In this document: in pieces, positions 5,504 to 10,387 of the stretch | How positions within the stretch are numbered: the stretch's first letter is position 1 | How the letters are laid out: each line of letters starts with the position of its first letter | Assembly (NCBI GenBank): GCA_036390995.1 | Contig: DASWAT010000124.1 | Coordinates: forward strand, 1-10,387 | Source: DASQQQ01 sp036390995 | Lineage (GTDB): Bacteria > Actinomycetota > UBA4738 > HRBIN12 | Direction of reading: 5' to 3' | DNA length: 10,387 nt | The notes under the pieces: generated by a model | Told to the model about the DNA's origin: nothing | What the model saw: only the letters and a program-made list of their open reading frames with translations | Database searches by the model: none | Made by a program: the position numbers and the translations under genes

Positions 5504-7798
5504 ATGGAGGATCCACGGGAGATCGAACGGAGATGGCAGGCACGGTGGCAGGCCGACCGCCTGTACGAGCTCGACCTTTCACGGACCGATCCGAGCGCCA
5601 AGTTCTACAACCTGGTCGAGTTCCCTTACCCCTCGGCCGAGGGGTTGCACGTCGGCCACGCCTACACCTACTGCGGGGCCGACACGTTCGGCCGGTTCCG
5701 TCGGATGCAGGGACGGGCCGTGTTCCAGCCGATCGGCTTCGACTCGTTTGGGATCCACACCGAGAACTACGCGCTGAGATCGGGCGAGCATCCCATGCGA
5801 CTGACGGCGAGGACGATCCAGACCTACCGAGGGCAGCTCCGGCGGCTGGGGGCCGCGTTCGACTGGAGCCGGGAGGTCGTGACCTCGGATCCCTCGTACT
5901 ACCGATGGACGCAGTGGGTGTTCCTCCAGCTGTACCGGGCGGGGCTGGCCTACCGAGCGGAGGCACCGGTGGTGTGGTGCCCCTCGTGCCTGACGGTACT
6001 GGCCTACGAGCAGCTCGAGGGCGACCGCTGCGAGCGCTGCGCCACCGTCGTGACCGGGCGCGTGATGAAGCAGTGGTTCCTGCGGATCACCTCCTACGCG
6101 GACCGGCTGCTGGAGGGGCTGGGTCGGCTGGACTGGCCGGAGGTCGCCAAGCGGCTGCAGCGGGAATGGATCGGCCGCCGACCCGGCGCCGAGGTCTCCT
6201 TCGAGGTGCCCTCGCTCGGGGAGACGCTCACGGCCTTCACCACCCGGATCGACACGCTGTTCGGCGTGACGTTCGTGGCCGTCTCGCCCTCGCACCCGCT
6301 GGCCACGCGCGTGGACGGCGCGACGGCGGTGCATCCGGCCACAGGTGCTCCGCTTCCGATCGTCGTCGCCGACTACGTGATGGGCAGCGTGGGCACCGGG
6401 GTGGTCATGGGCGTGCCGGCTCATGACGAGCGCGACCACGCGCTGGCGGTCGACCGGGGCCTGCCGATCGTGCGGGTGGTCGACGGTGGGGACCTGCCCT
6501 GGACCGGCGAAGGTAGGCTCGTGGCCTCGGGTCGGTTCACCGGGATGAGCTCATCGGATGCTCGAGCGGTCGTCGCGGACTGGCTCGCCGCGTCCGGCTC
6601 GGGGGGCCCAGCCGTGCGCTACCGGCTGCACGACTGGCTGATCTCGCGGCAGCGGTACTGGGGCCCGCCGATCCCGATCATTCACTGCCTACGCTGCGGT
6701 GAGCAGCCCGTGCCCGAGGATCAGCTCCCGATCGTGCTTCCCGAGCTCGAGGAGTTCCGCCCCACCGGGACCGGGGCCGCACCGCTTGCCGCTGCACGAG
6801 AGTTCGTCGAGACGACGTGCCCGTCCTGCGGCACGCCGGCCGAGCGGGAGACCGACGTGAGCGACACGTTCTTCGACTCGGCCTGGTACTTCCTTCGCTA
6901 CCCCTCGAGCGAGTTCGCCGACCGGGCCTGGGACCCAGAGCGCACGCAGCGGATGCTGCCGGTGGACCAGTACGCCGGTGGGCGGGAGCACGTCGCCCGG
7001 CACCACCTCTACGCGCGGCTCGTGACGATGGCCCTGCACGACCTGGGCCTGGTGCCGTTCCCCGAGCCGTTCCCGCGGCTCCGCCTGCATGGGTTCCTCT
7101 TGGCGGAGGGGCGGAAGATGAGCAAGAGCCGAGGCAACGTGGTGAACCCCGACGTCTACGTGGAGCGGGTAGGCGCCGACGTGCTGCGGACGTACCTGCT
7201 GTTCTGCGGTGACTGGGAGCAGGGTGGGGACTTCACCGACGCGGGGCTTCGCGGGATCGAGCGGTTCGTCGGTCGGGCGTGGCGCGTGCTGACGGCTCCC
7301 GTGCTCGCGGCGGCGGGTGGCCAGGCAGATCTCCGGCCGCTGCACCGAGCGGTGGACAGCGTGAGCCGTGACCTGGAGCGTCTGAAGTTCAACACAGCGA
7401 TCGCCCGCCTGATGGAGCTGGTCCACTGGGCTGAGGCGGAACGCCCGCGCATGAGCGGACCGGAGTGGTCAGAGGTCGCGCGCACGAGCGTGTTGCTGCT
7501 CGCGCCGTTTGCGCCGCACCTGGCCGAGGAGCTGTGGGAACGTCTGGGGGAGCAGTACAGCGTGCACCAGCAACGGTGGCCTGAAGCCGACCCGGAGGCG
7601 TTGCGAGAATGGGTCATCACGATCGTGGTCCAGGTGAACGGAAGGGTGAGGGACCGGATCCAGCTCCCGGCGGGAGCAACCGAGGACCAAGCTGTTGAGG
7701 CTGCTCTTTCGAGCGAGAAGGTACGGCGGCATCTGAACATGAGTACGCCCAGAACCGGCGCCTACGTCCCCGACCGGCTGCTCAACCTGATCGTCTGA
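5504..7798 (+). CDS. leuS: Leucyl-tRNA synthetase, compact form
   Basis: The 764-residue class I synthetase charges tRNA-Leu with leucine. HVGH (residues 49-52, in PYPSAEGLHVGH) and KMSKS (538-542) form the catalytic site. The CP1 editing domain carries the threonine-rich TTRIDTLFG (246-254) and VPAHDERD (304-311). Two Cys4 groups may bind zinc (159/162/176/179 and 395/398/439/442). The anticodon-binding domain and a C-terminal tail with VQVNGRVRDRI are present. It is shorter than E. coli LeuRS (860) and mycobacterial LeuRS (about 970). KMSKS follows HGFLLAEGR directly, so the leucine-specific insertion found before KMSKS in E. coli is missing, and the pocket reads GFDSFGIHTENYALRSG rather than the usual GxDAFGLPAE. 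AAAGGAGG (5491-5498) is 5 bases from the ATG at 5504 but only 2 from the GTG at 5501, which favours ATG. Whether this is the cell's only LeuRS is unknown. Confidence 0.93.
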   Translation: MEDPREIERRWQARWQADRLYELDLSRTDPSAKFYNLVEFPYPSAEGLHVGHAYTYCGADTFGRFRRMQGRAVFQPIGFDSFGIHTENYALRSGEHPMRLTARTIQTYRGQLRRLGAAFDWSREVVTSDPSYYRWTQWVFLQLYRAGLAYRAEAPVVWCPSCLTVLAYEQLEGDRCERCATVVTGRVMKQWFLRITSYADRLLEGLGRLDWPEVAKRLQREWIGRRPGAEVSFEVPSLGETLTAFTTRIDTLFGVTFVAVSPSHPLATRVDGATAVHPATGAPLPIVVADYVMGSVGTGVVMGVPAHDERDHALAVDRGLPIVRVVDGGDLPWTGEGRLVASGRFTGMSSSDARAVVADWLAASGSGGPAVRYRLHDWLISRQRYWGPPIPIIHCLRCGEQPVPEDQLPIVLPELEEFRPTGTGAAPLAAAREFVETTCPSCGTPAERETDVSDTFFDSAWYFLRYPSSEFADRAWDPERTQRMLPVDQYAGGREHVARHHLYARLVTMALHDLGLVPFPEPFPRLRLHGFLLAEGRKMSKSRGNVVNPDVYVERVGADVLRTYLLFCGDWEQGGDFTDAGLRGIERFVGRAWRVLTAPVLAAAGGQADLRPLHRAVDSVSRDLERLKFNTAIARLMELVHWAEAERPRMSGPEWSEVARTSVLLLAPFAPHLAEELWERLGEQYSVHQQRWPEADPEALREWVITIVVQVNGRVRDRIQLPAGATEDQAVEAALSSEKVRRHLNMSTPRTGAYVPDRLLNLIV

Positions 7799-8004
7799 CC
7801 TGAAGGCGCCGTGACCGAGGTCATCCGCATGCTCCCACGAGCTGCGTTCCTTCTGCGAACGGGAGAAGCGAGGCGATGCCGGCCGCAAGCCCTCCACGTA
7901 CGGACCCATCTCTGATGATGGGGTCCACGCGCCCTTCGTGCCGGCCGAGCGCGCCGGTGAGGCATCGCGAGCGCGAACCAAGGCACTGGGTCCCCTTCCA
8001 CCGT

Positions 8005-8010
8005 TACGCT
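8005..8010 (+). promoter_or_regulatory. Candidate -10 for the acetyltransferase, leaderless layout
   Basis: TACGCT fits TANNNT and ends 7 bases before the ATG at 8018, placing the expected transcript start on the A of that ATG. No ribosome-binding site precedes the gene, which agrees with a leaderless mRNA. A clear -35 is not seen. Confidence 0.4.
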
Positions 8011-8017
8011 TGGGTCC

Positions 8018-8860
8018 ATGCCGGGGAGCCGGGTGCCGAGCGACAAGCGACCCGTCACGCGCTCTGAGCTGGTCCGAGCCCTGCGCTCCCTCGGGGTCCG
8101 TCCGGGCTCGGTCCTGATGGTTCACACGCGGATGAGCGCGATCGGGTGGGTGGTGGGGGGGAGTGAGACGGTCGTCGGTGCGCTGCTTGAGTCCGTGGGC
8201 CCTGACGGCACCTTGATGGCGTACGCGGGGTGGGAGGAGAACCCGTACCACCTACCAGAGTGGCCGGATGACTGGCAGCGGGCCTACCTGGACGAGCTGC
8301 CGCCCTTCGTCGCTTCGCTGAGCGAGGCGCGACACGATCATGGTCGCGTCGCCGAACGACTGAGGACCTGGCCGGGGGCTCATCGCAGCCCCCACCCGGA
8401 GGCAAACGTCGTGGCGGTCGGGCCGCGCGCCGAGTGGCTCTGCTTGGAGCACGAGGCCGTCGATGCGCCCTCGACCCCGTTGTCCAAGCTGGTGGAGGCA
8501 GAGGGACAGGTCCTGATGCTCGGCGCCCCACTCAGCACCTTGACCCTGTTGCATCACGCGGAGGCCGTCGCCGAGGTTCCGGACAAGCGGCGGGTCAGCT
8601 ACCGCATGCCGGTCCTGGAGGACGGCCGGACGGTCTGGCGCACGTTCGAAGACATCGAGACGTCCGACCCCGGCGCCTTCCCCTACGCCGACGTCGTGGG
8701 CGATGAGGATGCGTTCGAGGTGATCGGTCAGGGGGCGCTCGCGGCCGGATGTGGCATCACCGGGAAGGTCGGCGATGCCGTGTCGCACCTGTTCGAGGCT
8801 CGACGCTTGCTCGCCTTCTCGGTCGGCTGGCTGGAAGCGCGGTTCGGGCTGGGCGGGTGA
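8018..8860 (+). CDS. Aminoglycoside N(3)-acetyltransferase, AAC(3) family
   Basis: The 280-residue protein matches the antibiotic N-acetyltransferase family of AAC(3)-II/III type enzymes in length and motif order. The motifs are SVLMVHTRMSAIGWVVGG (31-48), 'VGPDGTLMAYAGWEENPY' (60-77), RSPHPEANVVAVGP (123-136), GAPLSTLTLLHHAE (169-182, containing the conserved His of the active site), then 'DKRRVSYRMPVLEDG'. Such enzymes transfer acetyl from acetyl-CoA to the 3-amino group of 2-deoxystreptamine aminoglycosides in the cytoplasm. Environmental members of the family can have other acceptors, so resistance is likely but not proven. There is no ribosome-binding site, and a TACGCT 7 bases upstream suggests a leaderless message. 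It lies 219 bases after leuS, inside the segment bounded by the tRNA-Leu repeats. Confidence 0.87.
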   Translation: MPGSRVPSDKRPVTRSELVRALRSLGVRPGSVLMVHTRMSAIGWVVGGSETVVGALLESVGPDGTLMAYAGWEENPYHLPEWPDDWQRAYLDELPPFVASLSEARHDHGRVAERLRTWPGAHRSPHPEANVVAVGPRAEWLCLEHEAVDAPSTPLSKLVEAEGQVLMLGAPLSTLTLLHHAEAVAEVPDKRRVSYRMPVLEDGRTVWRTFEDIETSDPGAFPYADVVGDEDAFEVIGQGALAAGCGITGKVGDAVSHLFEARRLLAFSVGWLEARFGLGG

Positions 8861-8927
8861 CCGGCGGCGCTCGTGGAGGGCAGCGGAAGCGGCTCCTGAC
8901 GGGGATGTCGGCCTGGGTGAGGAAGCG

Positions 8928-9738
8928 ATGAGCTCAATCGATGAGCTGATCCGGGAGGGCCTGCGGACCCCGTTCACCGGCTGGGACTTCGGCTGGCTGC
9001 GGGACCGGGCCCTGGAGTCCCCGCCACCGTGGGACTATCCGGCCCTGGTGCGCGAGGCAGCTCGGGGAGCGCGTCGGATCCTGGACATCGACACCGGCGG
9101 AGGGGAGGTGCTCGCCCGCATCGCGTCGCTGGAGGGCTTCGTCGTCGCCACCGAGGGCTACCCACCCAACGTCCCCGTGGCCGGGGAGCGGCTCTCGGCC
9201 CTCGGGATCCCGCTGGTCCAGGCCGCGTCCGCTCCCGATAACGTGGAGCAGGCCGGTCGCACGCCCGAGCGGCACCGGTCGGCGCTTCCGTTCGCCGACC
9301 GGGCGTTCGACCTGGTGATCAACCGCCACTCCTCCTACTGGCCCTCGGAGGTGCGCCGGGTCCTTCGTCCTGGTGGTCAGTTCCTGACCCAACAGCGCAG
9401 CGAGGCCGGTACCCGGGGGCACCTGGGAAGGGCTGTTCGGCCGGTCCCCCTCGGGAGGACTTCGGTTCGACGTGGGGTTCGCCGCGGACCAGCTCCGCTC
9501 GGCCGGGTTCCACATCCTCCAGGCGCGCGAAGCCGATACGCCGATCGCCTTCCTCGACCTGGCCGCGGTGGTGTACTACCTGCGAGCCGTGCCCTGGGCG
9601 GTGGAGGGATTCGACCCGGTCGCGGATCGAGAGGCACTCGAGAGCATCCATCGACGCATCCAGCACGATGGCCGTCTACTGATCCGCGGGTCGCACCTGC
9701 TGCTCGAAGCGGTCGTTGGCACCGGGTCCGCAAGCTGA
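8928..9738 (+). pseudogene. SAM-dependent class I methyltransferase, frameshifted
   Basis: From the ATG at 8928 (GAGGAAG upstream) the frame reads as a class I methyltransferase: glycine-rich motif I ILDIDTGGGE (residues 51-60), an acidic residue after strand 2 (VVATEG), LPFADRAFDLV (120-130), and EVRRVLRPGGQFLTQQ (141-156). After EAGTRG the frame becomes Arg/Pro-rich nonsense, while the frame one base over continues sensibly: TWEGLFGRSPSGGLRFDVGF, then AADQLRSAGFHILQA, ending at TGA 9736-9738. Removing one G from the run at 9415-9419 joins the two into one protein of about 269 residues. The lesion is therefore a single-base expansion in a homopolymer: a real mutation, programmed slippage, or a sequencing error. 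The gene starts 67 bases after the acetyltransferase, so they may be cotranscribed. The methyl acceptor is unknown. Confidence 0.8.
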
Positions 9739-9862
9739 ACACTCGAGCGGCACCCGCCGGGCACGACATCGGACCACGACGTGGGCGCTGCCCACAGCGC
9801 GGCTGTATTCGACGAGATCTGGAGACTGATCGCCGATCCGTGTCGGACTCGGGCGCTCATGG

Positions 9863-10037
9863 TCATCGGATCAGGTGTCCGGCGCCGAGGCTCATCCGAT
9901 TTCTGTGAGCAAGTGTGAGCAAGACGGCCCCTCTCGGACCCTTGCTCGATCGGCCTCCCAGAAGAAGAGCCCAGGTCAGAGGGGGTGCGAGAGGGGGGAG
10001 TCGAACCCCCACGCCCTTCCGGGCACCGGATCCTAAG
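9863..10037. repeat. Right copy of 175-bp direct repeat (attR candidate, within tRNA-Leu)
   Basis: This is the partner of 4951-5125. It includes the paired TGTGAGCAA motif at 9903-9922 and the tRNA-Leu sequence from the 3' end to the anticodon loop (9986-10037). Because this copy keeps the whole tRNA, it is the side where an element integrating into the tRNA 3' end would restore the gene. No integrase gene adjoins it within the window. Confidence 0.65.
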
Positions 10038-10068
10038 TCCGGCGCGTCTACCGTTCCGCCACTCTCGC
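9986..10068 (-). tRNA. tRNA-Leu (anticodon UAG)
   Basis: The minus strand folds as a class II tRNA of 83 bases. The acceptor GCGAGAG (10068-10062) pairs with CTCTCGC (9993-9987), and the discriminator A is at 9986. The anticodon stem CCGGA/TCCGG flanks the loop CTTAGGA, with anticodon TAG at 10035-10033, which reads CUA and other CUN leucine codons. A long variable arm (CCCGGAAGGG) and the T arm GGGGG-TTCGACT-CCCCC complete it. CCA is not encoded after the discriminator. The gene appears intact, and its 3' part is duplicated about 4.9 kb away. Confidence 0.95.
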
Positions 10069-10078
10069 GCGAGCGTTT

Positions 10079-10090
10079 CCTGCCGGCAGG
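10079..10090. promoter_or_regulatory. 12-bp perfect palindrome upstream of tRNA-Leu
   Basis: CCTGCCGGCAGG lies 11 bases upstream of the tRNA 5' end, in its leader region. A minus-strand TAGGGT (10098-10093) just beyond it could be the tRNA promoter's -10. The palindrome could be a protein site or a processing hairpin. It may also be chance in GC-rich DNA. Confidence 0.3.
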
Positions 10091-10198
10091 GAACCCTACT
10101 CGGTCGACCGGCGGTCATCCATCGACGTCGGGAACGAGCTCAACCGGCGCGTGGCGACAGAGCTGTGCCCTGTCGGCCGGAGCTGCCAACATGACGTG

Positions 10199-10387
10199 AT
10201 GACGACGTGGGCGGACTTCACCGCGGCCGAACCAGAGCTCGCAGATCGTGTGGGCAGACGGTTCGGCGTCGCGAAGCATTGCACGCTCGCCACCCTCCGC
10301 CTCGACGGGTCGCCACGCATCAGCGGCATCGAGGTCGAGCTGGCGGACGACGGTCCGTGGCTCGGGATGATGCCGGGGTCCCGCAAG
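10199..10387 (+). CDS. Pyridoxamine 5'-phosphate oxidase-like flavin/F420-binding protein, N-terminal part
   Basis: The frame from the ATG at 10199 is open to the window edge (63 codons) and begins MTTWADFTAAEPELADRVGR. It continues with RFGVAKHCTLATLRLDGSP and RISGIEVELADDGPWLGMMP. This is the N-terminal half of the split beta-barrel of PNPOx-like proteins common in actinomycetes, whose members bind FMN, F420 or heme and reduce varied substrates. The pattern 'ATLRxDGSPRxSGxEVE' is typical of that group. No strong ribosome-binding site is visible. The cofactor cannot be assigned from this part alone. Confidence 0.85.
   Translation, partial: MTTWADFTAAEPELADRVGRRFGVAKHCTLATLRLDGSPRISGIEVELADDGPWLGMMPGSRK

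Noticed and set aside
7799..8017. Terminator after leuS (TGACCGAGGTCA)
   Set aside because: The inverted arms TGACC/GGTCA leave only a 2-base loop and no U run follows, so it is not a convincing terminator.
1..10387. CRISPR array, rRNA genes or toxin-antitoxin pair
   Set aside because: No regularly spaced repeats with unique spacers, no rRNA sequence, and no small overlapping gene pair of that kind were seen.

Overview
The window is high-GC DNA with GC-rich codon third positions, GTG as well as ATG starts, and near-leaderless promoter layouts. Protein types include a PNPOx-fold protein with an 'ATLRLDGSPRISG' N-terminus and an AAC(3) acetyltransferase. Together this suggests an actinomycete-like bacterium (Actinomycetota, perhaps a deep or environmental lineage). 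I cannot name the genus.

Left end (1-1290): the start of an IS630-type transposase runs off the left edge on the minus strand. It is followed by about 900 bases of decayed DNA that include a frameshifted remnant of a small secreted protein (minus strand, about 435-725). No intact gene is supported there.

Amide/acetate block (1295-4234, plus strand): an acetate-type SatP/YaaH/GPR1 permease, a formamidase/acetamidase (FmdA/AmdA family) with two CxxC pairs, a MoaD/ThiS-like beta-grasp protein ending in Gly-Gly, and an OsmC-family peroxiredoxin. The first three are tightly spaced and read as one operon: the amidase would release ammonium and formate or acetate, and the permease would move the acid. 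A small membrane protein follows at 4598-4900.

Island-like segment (about 4951-10068): a 175-bp direct repeat occurs at 4951-5125 and 9863-10037 with a constant, gap-free offset of 4912 bases. The right copy contains the 3' part of an intact tRNA-Leu(UAG) gene (minus strand). The left copy contains only the tRNA 3' part and loses identity exactly at the anticodon-loop boundary. Next to the left copy is a 10-bp-phased repeat array, and both copies carry paired TGTGAGCAA repeats. This is the layout of attachment sites of a tyrosine recombinase that uses a tRNA gene, but no integrase lies in the window. Between the repeats are a compact leucyl-tRNA synthetase, an AAC(3)-type aminoglycoside acetyltransferase, and a SAM methyltransferase broken by a frameshift in a G run.

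The most interesting signal is the leuS leader (5377-5503). It encodes a nine-residue peptide, MNRSIRLLT, whose adjacent Leu codons CTC CTT are exactly complementary to the AAGGAG of the leuS ribosome-binding site. Two hairpins follow that share two bases. This looks like a leucine-sensing attenuator or translational switch for LeuRS, inside an island bounded by tRNA-Leu sequence. The right edge holds the start of a pyridoxamine 5'-phosphate oxidase-like protein.
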